Under the pieces are notes generated by a model. The model did not search any database. It saw only the letters and a program-made list of their open reading frames with translations, and was not told where the DNA came from. Below, one piece after another: positions 37,662 through 47,204 of a stretch of DNA of 64,000 nt. Source of the stretch: Leisingera caerulea DSM 24564 (GTDB lineage: Bacteria > Pseudomonadota > Alphaproteobacteria > Rhodobacterales > Rhodobacteraceae). Location of the stretch: NCBI RefSeq assembly GCF_000473325.1, contig NZ_KI421513.1, forward strand, positions 1,993,217 to 2,057,216. Direction: 5' to 3'. The translations under genes and the position numbers were made by a program. Positions within the stretch are counted from its first letter, which is position 1. Each line of letters begins with the position of its first letter.

Positions 37662-38233
37662 CACTTTGCCCCTTTCTGAGCGCGCGCGGGTTCTTCCGCC
37701 AGCGGCGCGGCGGAGGGCTCATTTTTGCGGGCGCCGGGAAAGGCGTCGGCGATGGCCGTGCGGCGTTTTTCCCGGGCTTCACGCAGATGCGCTGCTTTCT
37801 CGCGGCTCACCCGCAGCCAGGATGACGACCCTTCGAGGTTGCGTTCGACCGGCGGCAGCACAGTTGCAATCTGTGCGCCGCCCTTCATCCGCGACGCACC
37901 GTCCCAGGCCAGCGCCCAAACGCATTTCATTTCCGGTTTGACCTCACAATACCCGCCGGGCCGCACCCCGCCGCACGGGCCGTTGCGCAGCTGCTTGGGG
38001 CAGTTCATCGGGCAGGACATGCCGGTCGAGGACAGCACGCACTGCCCGCACATCTGGCAGTCAAAAAGCACTGTCTTTACGCATTTCTCGACGAAAGCGA
38101 TGGGGCGCTCGACCCGGTCGTAGCCGATTTTTCTCAGGACTGGGTCCAGGGCGATCATGACCTGCTCCACCCGCTTGTATATCCACTCAAAGCTGCGTGA
38201 GTGACGAATGGCGAACAGGCGAATCCGGTACAT
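37661..38233 (-). CDS. MTHFR C-terminal-domain protein (MetV-like, Cys-rich)
   Basis: A 190-aa protein. The Cys-rich centre is CQMCGQCVLSSTGMSCPMNCPK followed by NGPCGGV and CVWA, as in the MTHFR_C (zinc-binding) family that forms a complex with MetF-type reductases. The ATG at 38233 has AAAGGGAAG upstream. Coupled to metF by overlap. Confidence 0.85.
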   Translation of the reverse strand: MYRIRLFAIRHSRSFEWIYKRVEQVMIALDPVLRKIGYDRVERPIAFVEKCVKTVLFDCQMCGQCVLSSTGMSCPMNCPKQLRNGPCGGVRPGGYCEVKPEMKCVWALAWDGASRMKGGAQIATVLPPVERNLEGSSSWLRVSREKAAHLREAREKRRTAIADAFPGARKNEPSAAPLAEEPARAQKGAK

Positions 38234-38690
38234 CAAGCTTCCCTTTCTCCAGGCACTTACATCGTCTTATCGTTTCCTTCGGCAGCGCTGGCGTTGAAAT
38301 AGCCTCTGCGCACCAGGTCTGCATGGTCTGTCCCGTCTCCGGGCTGACGGTACCCGCCGGACATTCCGGGTCCGGCCTGGTCCGCATCTGTGGTCCGAGC
38401 AGACCTTGCCCGGCGGCGCCGGGCGCATAGCGGCGCGGCCGAAGTCCGCGGATTGCACCAGTCCTGAGTGTACAGCCACATCGAAAAGGCTCAATGAATT
38501 GTTAGTGTATCATTGGCCTTGGGTCCATCGGCACGATGGGTTGAGCCGCCTCGGCTGGCCCGGCAAGCACCTTAATCTGCGGCAGCGTCAGAACTAACTC
38601 ATCGGGCTTGTGCCGGTGCGCAGCCATGCCGATCCGCCATTTTCTGGCCAGCGCGGTTGGCCTGAATAATCGGGTCAGGGCATCGCTCCG
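38234..38690. other. Divergent intergenic region between metF pair and liv operon
   Basis: No gene seen. The right edge carries the liv-operon promoter and palindrome; the left edge should hold the metF-pair promoter, which I cannot place. Confidence 0.5.
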
Positions 38691-38719
38691 TTGACATGAA
38701 TGTTGATTCATGTTTCATA
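38691..38719 (+). promoter_or_regulatory. Promoter with embedded TetR-type operator (liv/CoA operon)
   Basis: -35 TTGACA (38691-38696), 17-bp spacer, -10 TTCATA (38714-38719). The spacer is filled by the perfect palindrome ACATGAAT-GTTG-ATTCATGT (38694-38713), which overlaps the -35. A TetR-family repressor is encoded in the same operon (44348-44944), so this is its likely operator. The first ATG is at 38751 with AGGGAGGAG. Confidence 0.7.
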
Positions 38720-38750
38720 TTTGCCAGGGAGAAACCAGGGAGGAGCCCTC

Positions 38751-39926
38751 ATGCTGCGCTTGTTTGCGTTGACGGTTGCCGGTGCATTGATGTCGTCTGC
38801 AGCCTCTGCCGAAATCCGGATTGCCCATGTTTACGGTAAAACCGGCCCGTTTGAGGCCTATGCGGCCCAGTCGCACATTGGCCTGCAGCTGGGGCTGGAA
38901 TACGCCACCGGCGGTACCATGGAGATTGACGGCGAGAAGATCGTGGTGATCGAGAAGGACACGCAGCTGAAGCCCGATATCGGTCGTGCCCAGCTGGAAG
39001 AAGCTTTCGGCGATGATGACGCGCATATCGCTGTTGGCCCGGTAAGTTCAGGGGTGGCATTGGCCATGCTGCCGGTTGCCGAAGAGTATGAGCGCGTTCT
39101 GATCGTCGAACCCGCAGTTGCGGACTCGATCACCGGCGCGAATTGGAACCCCTACATTTTCCGCACCGGCCGCAACTCCTCGCAGGACGCAATTGCGAAT
39201 GCGGTGGCGCTGGGCGGGGAGGGCGTGACCATTGCGACCCTGGCGCAGGATTATGCCTTTGGCCGTGATGGTGTGGCGGCCTTCAAAGAAGCGCTGGAAG
39301 CCACAGGTGCTTCGATCGCCCACGAGGAGTATGTGCCGACCGACACCACCGATTTCACGGCGGCGGCTGAGCGGATTTTCACCAAGATGGGCGAGGTTGA
39401 GGGCGAGAAGAAGCTCTTCATCATCTGGGCCGGCGGCGGAAACCCGATGGGCAAGATCAATGCCATGGAGCCAGAGCGCTTTGGCATCGAGATCGCGACC
39501 GGCGGCAACATTTTGGCCGCGCTGAAGGCCTACAAAGAGCTTCCGGGCATGGAAGGCGCGACCTATTACTATTACGAAATCCCTCAGAACCCGGTGAACG
39601 AATGGCTGGTAAAAACCCATTTCGAGCGGTTTGACAGCCCGCCGGACTTCTTCACTGCCGGCGGGATGGCGTCCGGGCTTGCGATTGTCGAAGCGATCAA
39701 GAAGGCGGGGGGCGCAGAGGACACAGAAGCGCTGATCGAGGCGATGAAAGGCATGGCCTGGGAAACCCCGAAAGGCACAATGCAGTTCCGCGCCGAAGAC
39801 CACCAGGCCATGCAGGCCATGTATCACTTCCGCACCGAGATTCAGGACGGCAAAGACTACGGCGTGCCGGTTCTTGTGCGTGAGATAGGCATGGATGAAA
39901 TGAATATCCCGATCCGCAACCAGTAA
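38751..39926 (+). CDS. Branched-chain-type ABC transporter, substrate-binding protein
   Basis: A 391-aa LivJ-like periplasmic protein: signal peptide (1-20, ASA-EIRI), Peripla_BP_6 fold (HVYGKTGPFEAYAAQSHIGLQLGLEYATGG; GPVSSGVALAMLPVAEEY). Ligand unknown; family members of roseobacters bind aromatic acids, amides or amino acids. First gene of the operon, separated from the ATPase by a hairpin. Confidence 0.88.
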   Translation: MLRLFALTVAGALMSSAASAEIRIAHVYGKTGPFEAYAAQSHIGLQLGLEYATGGTMEIDGEKIVVIEKDTQLKPDIGRAQLEEAFGDDDAHIAVGPVSSGVALAMLPVAEEYERVLIVEPAVADSITGANWNPYIFRTGRNSSQDAIANAVALGGEGVTIATLAQDYAFGRDGVAAFKEALEATGASIAHEEYVPTDTTDFTAAAERIFTKMGEVEGEKKLFIIWAGGGNPMGKINAMEPERFGIEIATGGNILAALKAYKELPGMEGATYYYYEIPQNPVNEWLVKTHFERFDSPPDFFTAGGMASGLAIVEAIKKAGGAEDTEALIEAMKGMAWETPKGTMQFRAEDHQAMQAMYHFRTEIQDGKDYGVPVLVREIGMDEMNIPIRNQ

Positions 39927-39952
39927 GCTGCGGGATGTTTCCCGCCCATCCT

Positions 39953-39979
39953 CCGGGGCGGCCGCTGCGGCCGTCCCGG
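39953..39979 (+). terminator. Intra-operon hairpin after the binding-protein gene
   Basis: Stem CCGGGGCGGCCG / CGGCCGTCCCGG with a CTG loop, one G-U pair. Placed between the binding protein and the transporter ATPase; such hairpins usually protect the abundant binding-protein mRNA or partially terminate. No U-run. Confidence 0.55.
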
Positions 39980-39996
39980 GGCAGGGATAGAGATCA

Positions 39997-40761
39997 ATGA
40001 CCCAGACACTTCTTGAAACGGACGCGCTGACCGTGCGCTTTGGCGGCCATGTGGCTGTCGATGCGGTCTCCTGCAGCTTTCACGCGGGCGAGCTGACTGC
40101 CATCGTCGGGCCGAACGGCGCGGGCAAGACCACCTATTTCAATCTGATTTCGGGCCAGATCCCGGCCAGCTCCGGCACGGTCAGGCTGATGGGCGAGGAC
40201 ATCACCCGTCTTGGCGTGGCCAGCCGCTGCCGCCGCGGGCTGGGGCGGGCGTTTCAGCTCACCAATCTGTTTCCCAGCCTGACGGTGCTGGAAAACGTGC
40301 GCCTGGTGATCCAGTCGCGCCAGCACAAAGGGTTCGGGCTGTTTTCGATGGCGGACAGCCACACGGAACTGACCGTGACGGCAATGGCCATTCTGGAGCG
40401 GGTGCGGCTGGACACGCAGAAAGACCAGCTAGTGTCTGAGCTGCCGCACGGCGATCAGCGCAAACTGGAAGTGGCGCTGCTGATCGGCCTGGATCCGACG
40501 GTTTACATGTTCGACGAACCGACGGCGGGGATGAGCGTCGATGAAGCGCCGGTGATCCTGGACCTGATTGCGGAAATCAAGGCGGACCGGGAACGCACGG
40601 TTCTGCTGGTCGAGCACAAGCTGGACGTGATCCGCAGCCTCGCCGACCGCATCATCGTTTTGCATAATGGCGCGCTGGCTGCCGACGGCCCGCCTGCCGA
40701 GGTCATGGCCTCAGCCGTGGTGCAGGAGGCCTATATGGGCAAGGAGCTGGATCATGTCTGA
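39997..40761 (+). CDS. livG: Branched-chain-type ABC transporter ATPase (LivG)
   Basis: A 254-aa ATPase: Walker A GPNGAGKT, a LivG-type Q-loop (GRAFQLTNLFPSLTV), weak signature (SELPHGDQRKLEVALLI), Walker B YMFDEPTAGM. Overlaps livF by 8 bp. Confidence 0.93.
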   Translation: MTQTLLETDALTVRFGGHVAVDAVSCSFHAGELTAIVGPNGAGKTTYFNLISGQIPASSGTVRLMGEDITRLGVASRCRRGLGRAFQLTNLFPSLTVLENVRLVIQSRQHKGFGLFSMADSHTELTVTAMAILERVRLDTQKDQLVSELPHGDQRKLEVALLIGLDPTVYMFDEPTAGMSVDEAPVILDLIAEIKADRERTVLLVEHKLDVIRSLADRIIVLHNGALAADGPPAEVMASAVVQEAYMGKELDHV

Positions 40762-41476
40762 CCCGATCCTGTCGCTGCAAGCGGTGCATACCGACATCGC
40801 GCAGTATCATATCCTCCAAGGGGTAGATCTTGAGGTGCCGCGCGGCCAGGTGACCATGCTGCTGGGCCGGAACGGCGTTGGGAAGACCACGACGCTGAAA
40901 ACCATCATGGGTCAATGGGCCGCCAAGTCAGGCAATATTCTGTATGACGGCCAGGACATTACCCGTCTGCCCGTGTCAGCGCGCGCAAGGGGCGGTATCG
41001 GCTTTGTGCCGGAGGACATGGGGATCTTCAGCGACCTGACGGTGGAGGAGAACATGGTGCTGGGCTGTACCTCCGGGCCGCTGGATGGCGCACGCAAGGA
41101 ATGGCTGCTGGGTGCCTTTCCGGCCTTGGGCACCTTCTGGAACAGCGAGGCGGGCAACCTGTCAGGCGGGCAGAAGCAAATGCTGTCGATTGCCCGCGCC
41201 ATGGCCGAAGACCGCCAGCTGTATCTGATTGATGAGCCAACCAAGGGGCTTGCACCGGCGATCGTCTCGACCATGGCCCAGGCGCTGCGGGAGCTGAAAG
41301 GGCAGGGAGCGTCGATTTTGCTGGTGGAGCAGAATTTTTCGGTCGCCAGGGCGCTGGGCGATAGCGCCGCGGTCATGGATGACGGCCGGGTGATCTGGAC
41401 GGGACCGATGGCGGAGCTGGCAGAAAACAAGGACCTTCAGGAACGCCTGATGGGTCTCAGCATGGAGGCGCACTAA
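40754..41476 (+). CDS. livF: Branched-chain-type ABC transporter ATPase (LivF)
   Basis: A 240-aa ATPase: Walker A GRNGVGKTT, GFVPEDMGIFSDLTVEEN, signature LSGGQKQM, Walker B YLIDEPTKGL. Pairs with LivG. The ORF could begin upstream in livG but the ATG at 40754 matches the family start. Confidence 0.93.
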   Translation: MSDPILSLQAVHTDIAQYHILQGVDLEVPRGQVTMLLGRNGVGKTTTLKTIMGQWAAKSGNILYDGQDITRLPVSARARGGIGFVPEDMGIFSDLTVEENMVLGCTSGPLDGARKEWLLGAFPALGTFWNSEAGNLSGGQKQMLSIARAMAEDRQLYLIDEPTKGLAPAIVSTMAQALRELKGQGASILLVEQNFSVARALGDSAAVMDDGRVIWTGPMAELAENKDLQERLMGLSMEAH

Positions 41477-41477
41477 G

Positions 41478-42509
41478 ATGACCGCAGCCCCTGATCATAG
41501 ACCGACTTTTGCCAGCGTCAGCCTGGCAGAGCGGTTGGATGGCGCGTTGCCGGTATTGCTGGTCCCGGTACTGGTTGTTCTCGGCTTTTTCGCCATAGGC
41601 GTGCCCTCATCCTGGCTGACACTGACTGTCTCCGGTTTGGCCATGGGAATGATGATCTTCATCATGGCTTCGGGGCTGACCCTGGTTTTCGGCCTGATGG
41701 ACGTGATCAACTTCGGACACGGGGCCTTTATTTCGGTCGGTGCCTTTGTCGGGGTTTCCGTGCTCATTGCGCTGGGCGAGTGGACCGGGGCGGCATCGCT
41801 GCTTTTGAACATGTCCGCGGTCTTTCTTGCTGTGGTGGCCGCTATGGCCGTGACCGGCGCACTGGGCTGGGGATTTGAGCGGATTATCGTCAAGCCTGTT
41901 TACGGCGCGCATCTCAAGCAGATCCTTGTGACCGTTGGCGGCCTTATTGTGATCGAACAGCTGATCCATGTGGTCTGGGGCCCGGATGAGATCTTCTTCA
42001 ACCGCCCCGAAACCCTGAAGGGTGCTGTCACCTTTGCCGGGGCTGCGATGGAGAAATACCGCCTTCTGGCCGTGGGTGTCGGGCTGGTCCTGTTTATTGC
42101 CATGCGCATGGTTCTGCGCCGCACCAAGATCGGCCTGATCGTGCGGGCCGGGGTGGAGAACGGGCCGATGGTCGAAGCGCTCGGCTACCGGCTGCGCCTT
42201 GTGTTCGTCGGCGTTTTCATCGCCGGGTCCGCCTTGGCCGGGCTGGGCGGCGTGATGTGGGGCCTATATCAGGAGGTCATCACCGCCGGGATGGGCGAAA
42301 AGATGATGGTCCTGGTCTTCATCGTCGCAATCATTGGCGGGCTGGGGTCTGTCGAAGGCGCCTTTATCGGTGCGCTTCTGGTTGGGCTGATGCAGAACTA
42401 CGTGGCCTTTCTGGAGCCGAAGCTGGCGCTGGTGTCGAACATCGCGCTGATGACCGCAATTCTGATGTGGCGGCCGCAAGGCATGCTGCCAGTCGTGAAG
42501 GCGAAATAA
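41478..42509 (+). CDS. livH: Branched-chain-type ABC transporter permease (LivH)
   Basis: A 343-aa inner-membrane permease with about eight helices and the LivH pattern (GLTLVFGLMDVINFGHGAF; VRAGVENGPMVEALGYR; GLGGVMWGLYQEV). Starts 1 bp after livF. Confidence 0.93.
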   Translation: MTAAPDHRPTFASVSLAERLDGALPVLLVPVLVVLGFFAIGVPSSWLTLTVSGLAMGMMIFIMASGLTLVFGLMDVINFGHGAFISVGAFVGVSVLIALGEWTGAASLLLNMSAVFLAVVAAMAVTGALGWGFERIIVKPVYGAHLKQILVTVGGLIVIEQLIHVVWGPDEIFFNRPETLKGAVTFAGAAMEKYRLLAVGVGLVLFIAMRMVLRRTKIGLIVRAGVENGPMVEALGYRLRLVFVGVFIAGSALAGLGGVMWGLYQEVITAGMGEKMMVLVFIVAIIGGLGSVEGAFIGALLVGLMQNYVAFLEPKLALVSNIALMTAILMWRPQGMLPVVKAK

Positions 42510-42510
42510 G

Positions 42511-43569
42511 ATGATCGTTAAACTGCTCTCCGGCGATAAGCCGCGCTCTGCTGTTCTGACCGCCGTGCTGCTGGTGATCCTGATCTGCCTGGCCGGTGCG
42601 CCGTTCATCTTTGACGGCGTGCGCCCGCTGGATACAGCAGCACGGATCTGCATCTTCATCCTGCTGGTGGCAAGCTATGACCTTCTGCTGGGCTACGGGG
42701 GGATCGTCAGCTTTGCTCACACGATGTTTTTCGGCCTTGGCGCCTATGGGGTCGCGCTTGCATCAACGCATATGGGACGCGGATTTGATGCCCTTCTGGC
42801 CGGATCGTTCGCCGGTGCGCTGGCAGCCGTTGTCTTGGCGCTGCTGATCGGCCTGTTCAGCCTGCGGGTGCGGGCGATCTTCTTTGCCATGATCACGCTG
42901 GCCGTGGCGTCGGCTGTCGCGGTCCTTGTGTCGCAATTCTCTGCCATCACCGGCGGCGAGGACGGCCTGACCTACAAGATACCGCGGGTTCTGACCTCGG
43001 CCAACCGCATGGGCGAGTTTCTAGGCACACGGGTCAGCGGCAAGATCCTGAATTACTATCTGGTGTTCACCGCCTCGCTCCTCTTGTTCCTGCTGCTTCT
43101 GCGCATCGTGAACTCGCCGTTCGGCCGCGTGCTGCAGGCGATCCGCGAGAATGATTTCCGGGCCGAGGCGATCGGATACCGCGTGGTGTGGTACCGTACC
43201 GTTGCCACCTGCCTGTCGGCGGCTACGGCTGCGCTGGCGGGTAGCCTCTTTGCCATCTGGCTGCGCTATGTCGGGCCAGATACCACGCTCAGCTTCGAGA
43301 TCATGCTCGACATCCTCTTGATGGTCGTGATCGGCGGCATGGGAACGATGTATGGCGCGGTGATCGGGGCGACCCTGTTCATCCTGGCGCAAACCTATCT
43401 GCAAAACCTGATGGGCAGCGCCTCTGAGTCAACCGCCGCCCTGCCGCTGATCCCCGATCTGCTGGATCCGGACCGCTGGCTGATGTGGCTGGGCATCCTG
43501 TTCATTCTCAGTGTCTATTTCTTCCCGTCCGGTATTGTCGGCCGGTTGCGCGAACGGCGCGCGTCATGA
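42511..43569 (+). CDS. livM: Branched-chain-type ABC transporter permease (LivM)
   Basis: A 352-aa permease with the LivM pattern (YDLLLGYGGIVSFAHTMFFGLGAYG; GGEDGL; AIRENDFRAEAIGYRV; GGMGTMYGAVIGA). Overlaps the hydrolase gene by ATGA. Confidence 0.93.
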   Translation: MIVKLLSGDKPRSAVLTAVLLVILICLAGAPFIFDGVRPLDTAARICIFILLVASYDLLLGYGGIVSFAHTMFFGLGAYGVALASTHMGRGFDALLAGSFAGALAAVVLALLIGLFSLRVRAIFFAMITLAVASAVAVLVSQFSAITGGEDGLTYKIPRVLTSANRMGEFLGTRVSGKILNYYLVFTASLLLFLLLLRIVNSPFGRVLQAIRENDFRAEAIGYRVVWYRTVATCLSAATAALAGSLFAIWLRYVGPDTTLSFEIMLDILLMVVIGGMGTMYGAVIGATLFILAQTYLQNLMGSASESTAALPLIPDLLDPDRWLMWLGILFILSVYFFPSGIVGRLRERRAS

Positions 43570-44351
43570 CAATTCCTGTTCTCTTTCTCCATGGCTGGGC
43601 GATGAACGGGGCAAAGTTCAACGACACGGCAGAGCGGCTGGGGCCAGAGTTCGACTGCTATGCCCCCGATCTGCCGGGGCACGGCGGACGGCTGGGAGAC
43701 GAGGCGAGCCTTGACGCCTGCGCGGCCGTTGCAACGCAGTGGATCGAGAGTCTGGACCGGCCCATCCTGGCCGGCTGGTCCATGGGGGCAGGGGCCGCAT
43801 GGCGCCATGTGGCGAAGCATGGAACGGCGGGACTGCGCGCGCTGATCACCATCGACATGAGCCCCCGGATGCTGCCGGATGAGGATTGGGATCTGGGCCT
43901 GATCGGGCAAAGCGCCGAGGCCATTCTGGCAACCTCTGGAAAAATCGTACCGGAGTGGCCCCGCATGGCCAGCAGTATCGCGCGCAATATGTACGCCCTC
44001 TCCAGCGATCCGGTCCCAAGCCGCGAGGACATAATTGAACTGCTGCTGGCACAAGATCCTGCACGCCTGCGCCCGCTGTGGGACGATCTGGTTGCCATGG
44101 ATGAGCGGGAAACGATCGCAAAGATCGCCGTTCCCTACCTTGTCTGCTCTGGGTCGCAGAGCAGGCTATACAGCCAGGAAGCTGCGCAATGGATCGCGTC
44201 GCAGGCCAAGCACACCCGGGTGGAAAGTTTCGCGTTTTCAGGGCATTCGCCCCATCTGGAAGAGCCTGAGGCCTTTTGCGATGCCATCAGGCGCTTTGTT
44301 GCGGCAGAAGGGCTCGCGACACCAAATCAAGACCAAGAAGTGACCCGATGA
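43566..44351 (+). CDS. Alpha/beta hydrolase (BioH/esterase-like)
   Basis: A 261-aa hydrolase: oxyanion region LFLHGWAMNG, nucleophile Ser in GWSMGAG, acid near YLVCSGSQS and catalytic His in FSGHSPHLEEPEAF. It probably cleaves an ester or thioester of the imported substrate or its CoA product. ATGA overlaps on both sides. Confidence 0.85.
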   Translation: MTIPVLFLHGWAMNGAKFNDTAERLGPEFDCYAPDLPGHGGRLGDEASLDACAAVATQWIESLDRPILAGWSMGAGAAWRHVAKHGTAGLRALITIDMSPRMLPDEDWDLGLIGQSAEAILATSGKIVPEWPRMASSIARNMYALSSDPVPSREDIIELLLAQDPARLRPLWDDLVAMDERETIAKIAVPYLVCSGSQSRLYSQEAAQWIASQAKHTRVESFAFSGHSPHLEEPEAFCDAIRRFVAAEGLATPNQDQEVTR

Positions 44352-44944
44352 CCAAGCCGACAACCGCCAAACCCAAAACCAAACGCGGACAGGAACGCCG
44401 GGCCAAGATCCTGGCCGCAGCCGAACAGGTGATCGGCCAGAAGGGCTTTGCCGCAGCCTCCATCGCGGACATTACCCGAGCCGCCGAAACCGCGCTGGGC
44501 ACCTTCTACATCTATTTCTCGGGCAAGGACGAAGTCTTTCGGGAACTGGTTCAGGACATGGGCCACGCCACCCGGTCCCAGGCCGCAGAGCGGGTCGCCG
44601 GGGCTGCAAACCGGCTGGAGGCTGAGCGCGCAGGTTTGGAGGCCTATCTGACCGTGGTGCGCGACCGCCCCTTGCAATACCGCATTGTCGAGGAAGCCCG
44701 CTTTGTCGATCCGGAAGCCTACCGCGAATATTACACCGAGTTCGGCAAGGCATACGCGGATCAGCTGGATCAAGCAGCCGGAAACGGAGAGATTTCTCCG
44801 GGCGACGCCGAGGTGCGCGCCTGGGCTTTGATGGGAATCGCCAAGACCCTGGGTGAGCGGTTCGTTCTTTGGGAGGACGAGGCTGACATCGAACGGGTTG
44901 TTGCCGAGGCCCACAAGTTCATTTGCAACGGATTGGCGCCATGA
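44348..44944 (+). CDS. TetR-family transcriptional regulator
   Basis: A 198-aa repressor: N-terminal HTH (RRAKILAAAEQVIGQKGFAAASIADITRAAETALGTFYIYFSGKDEVF, residues about 18-62) and a ligand-binding C-terminal domain. It sits inside the operon by ATGA overlaps, so it is co-regulated with its probable target, the promoter at 38691-38719. A CoA-ester or the transported acid is the likely inducer. Confidence 0.88.
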   Translation: MTKPTTAKPKTKRGQERRAKILAAAEQVIGQKGFAAASIADITRAAETALGTFYIYFSGKDEVFRELVQDMGHATRSQAAERVAGAANRLEAERAGLEAYLTVVRDRPLQYRIVEEARFVDPEAYREYYTEFGKAYADQLDQAAGNGEISPGDAEVRAWALMGIAKTLGERFVLWEDEADIERVVAEAHKFICNGLAP

Positions 44945-45708
44945 GCGGATCAGTCTCCTGCGACGAGGTAGTTCTGCCAAACGGCGAACCTTGCTTCCGG
45001 ATCACGATGAAGGCTCCTCGCGCAAATGCGCTGGAACCCGGTCTTTTGCGGGACTTGCACCGTGCGTTCGACACAGTGGAGCAATCCGGCGCCCGAAAGG
45101 CTCTGATCACCGGCGGTCGCAACTTCTCAACCGGGGGCGATGTTCGCCGGTTTTTCGAGGCGGCACAGAATGGCCGCGCTGAGAGCTACGCTGATGAAGT
45201 GGTCCCGGTCCTGCAAAACCTGATCATGCGGATAATCGCAATGCCCGTGGTGATTGCGTCAGCGGTGCGCGGGGCCGCAACCGGCGGATCGGCTGGTATT
45301 CTGTTTGCATCCGACATCGCCGCCGCTGAGCAGGGCGCCTTTGTGCAACCCTATTACGGCGTCATGGGCTTTGCCCCGGATGGCGGGTGGACCGCGCTGC
45401 TGCCTGAGTTGATCGGTGCCAGACCGGCGCAGAGCTGGCTGATGGCAAACTGCCGCCGCGACGCAGCGGAATTACAGCGCCTCGGACTGGTTCAGGCGGT
45501 TGATGCAGATCCGGAAACCCGGGCGCTGGCGCTCTTGGCGGGCATTGACGCAGGCTCTGCGCTGGCAGCAAAGTCGATAATTTGGAACAGCCCGCGGCTG
45601 ACCGCTGTCCGGGCGGGGCTGGACGCGGAGACAGCCGCCTTCCGCAAGTTGATCGGGCGGCAGGAAACCCTGTTGCGCATGACAGATTTTCTTCACTCAA
45701 CCGGATAA
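44941..45708 (+). CDS. Enoyl-CoA hydratase/isomerase family protein
   Basis: A 255-aa crotonase: N-terminal ANALEPGLLRDL, oxyanion-hole GGRNFSTGGDVRRFFE and RGAATGGSAGILFASDIAAAE. The usual catalytic Glu in GxxPxxGG is replaced (GFAPDGGWTALLPELIG has Asp), so it may be an isomerase or a hydrolase-type member. ATGA overlap with tetR. Confidence 0.85.
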   Translation: MSGSVSCDEVVLPNGEPCFRITMKAPRANALEPGLLRDLHRAFDTVEQSGARKALITGGRNFSTGGDVRRFFEAAQNGRAESYADEVVPVLQNLIMRIIAMPVVIASAVRGAATGGSAGILFASDIAAAEQGAFVQPYYGVMGFAPDGGWTALLPELIGARPAQSWLMANCRRDAAELQRLGLVQAVDADPETRALALLAGIDAGSALAAKSIIWNSPRLTAVRAGLDAETAAFRKLIGRQETLLRMTDFLHSTG

Positions 45709-45713
45709 GCGTG

Positions 45714-47204
45714 ATGTTTGATTTAATCCCGGATATGGCCGCAAAACGGGCAGAGATTACGCCCGGTGAATTGGCTTTTCACGATACCACGACCGGACGC
45801 GGCTGGAGCTTTGCCCGGATAAATGATGCGGCGAATGCGGTCGCGGCGGGCTTCAGGGCGCGGGGCCTGGTTGAAGGCGACCGCGTCGCTATCATTTGCC
45901 AGACCCGGGTGGAGTTCTTTATTTCACTGTTCGCCTGCCAGAAAACCGGGGTCATTCTGTGTCCGCTGAACTGGCGGCAGCCGGCGCTGGAATTGGTGGA
46001 AATCCTGGCTCAGGCCGGGATCTCCTTGATGCTGACGGACGCGGAGTTTTTGGACACGGCCCGCGAAGCGGCGGCGGGTATGGGCGCGCCGGTCCTGACA
46101 ATAGAGGATGATCTTGCCGGCTGGATCAGAGACGGGGGGCCGGCACTGAAGGCTCCAGTGCCCTCTGAGCGTCCATGGTACCTGCTGTTCACCTCCGGCA
46201 CCACCGGCTTGCCCAAGGCGGTCATCCAAACGGCGCGCATGGCCTGGGCCAATACCGTCAATATCGGACAGGCCATTGATATTGCTTCAACGGACAGGGC
46301 GGTTTGTTTTCTGCCCCTGTTTCACACCGCTGGTATCAATCTGTACACTTTGCCGGTTTTTCTGACCGGCGGCAGTTCAACCATTCTGCCGAAATTCGAG
46401 GCCGAAGCGGTCCTGGGCCTGCTGGCATCCGGGCGGATCAATCAGTTCTTCGCTGTGCCGGCGGTTTACCAGGCCCTGTCGCTGATGCCGGGCATCGAAG
46501 ATTTGGATTGGTCTTCGATCCGCTGCGGCTGCGGCGGGGCGCCTCTGCCCGAACCGCTGATCCGCTTCTTTGGCGCGATGGGTGCCAATGTGCTGAACGG
46601 CATGGGGATGACCGAAACCGGCCCGACCGTTTTCCTGATGGATCCAGCTCATGCGGCGCAGAAAATCGGATCCGTCGGGAGACCTCAGAGCCTTGTCGAA
46701 GTGCGCCTGGACGGAGTGGCGGATGGTGCCGAAGGGGCGGGTGAACTGCAGGTTCGCGGACCAGGGGTCACACCCGGCTATTTCGGCAACCCGTACGCGA
46801 CGGAGAAGACACTTGCCGGGGACGGCTGGCTGGCCACCGGCGATGTCGCGCGGCGCGACGCGGATGGCTATTACTTTATCGTCGACCGTATCAAGGACAT
46901 GTTCATCTCGGGCGGCGAAAATGTTTACCCCGCCGAAGTCGAGAGGGTGCTGAATGCCCACCCTGCCATTCTGGAAACAGCGGTTGTGGGCGTGCCGGAC
47001 GAAAAGTGGGGCGAAGCAGGCGCGGCTTTCGTGATGCTCCGGCCGGATCACACGCTTGCACCGGAAACCCTGCGCCCGTGGTGCCGGGAGCGGCTTGCCG
47101 GGTACAAGGTGCCTGCACATGTGAGGATCGTTGAAGATTTTCCCCGCACGGCCGCCGGCAAAGTATGCAAACCCAAGCTGCGCGAGGCATTCAGCTATGA
47201 TTGA
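45714..47204 (+). CDS. AMP-forming acyl-CoA synthetase
   Basis: A 496-aa ligase with the ANL motifs LLFTSGTTGLPKAV, NGMGMTETGPT, GWLATGDVARRD, and C-terminal catalytic Lys in FPRTAAGKVCK. Activates a carboxylic acid to its CoA ester as entry to the pathway. ATG at 45714, 5 bp after the hydratase; overlaps the MaoC gene by 8 bp. Confidence 0.9.
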   Translation: MFDLIPDMAAKRAEITPGELAFHDTTTGRGWSFARINDAANAVAAGFRARGLVEGDRVAIICQTRVEFFISLFACQKTGVILCPLNWRQPALELVEILAQAGISLMLTDAEFLDTAREAAAGMGAPVLTIEDDLAGWIRDGGPALKAPVPSERPWYLLFTSGTTGLPKAVIQTARMAWANTVNIGQAIDIASTDRAVCFLPLFHTAGINLYTLPVFLTGGSSTILPKFEAEAVLGLLASGRINQFFAVPAVYQALSLMPGIEDLDWSSIRCGCGGAPLPEPLIRFFGAMGANVLNGMGMTETGPTVFLMDPAHAAQKIGSVGRPQSLVEVRLDGVADGAEGAGELQVRGPGVTPGYFGNPYATEKTLAGDGWLATGDVARRDADGYYFIVDRIKDMFISGGENVYPAEVERVLNAHPAILETAVVGVPDEKWGEAGAAFVMLRPDHTLAPETLRPWCRERLAGYKVPAHVRIVEDFPRTAAGKVCKPKLREAFSYD

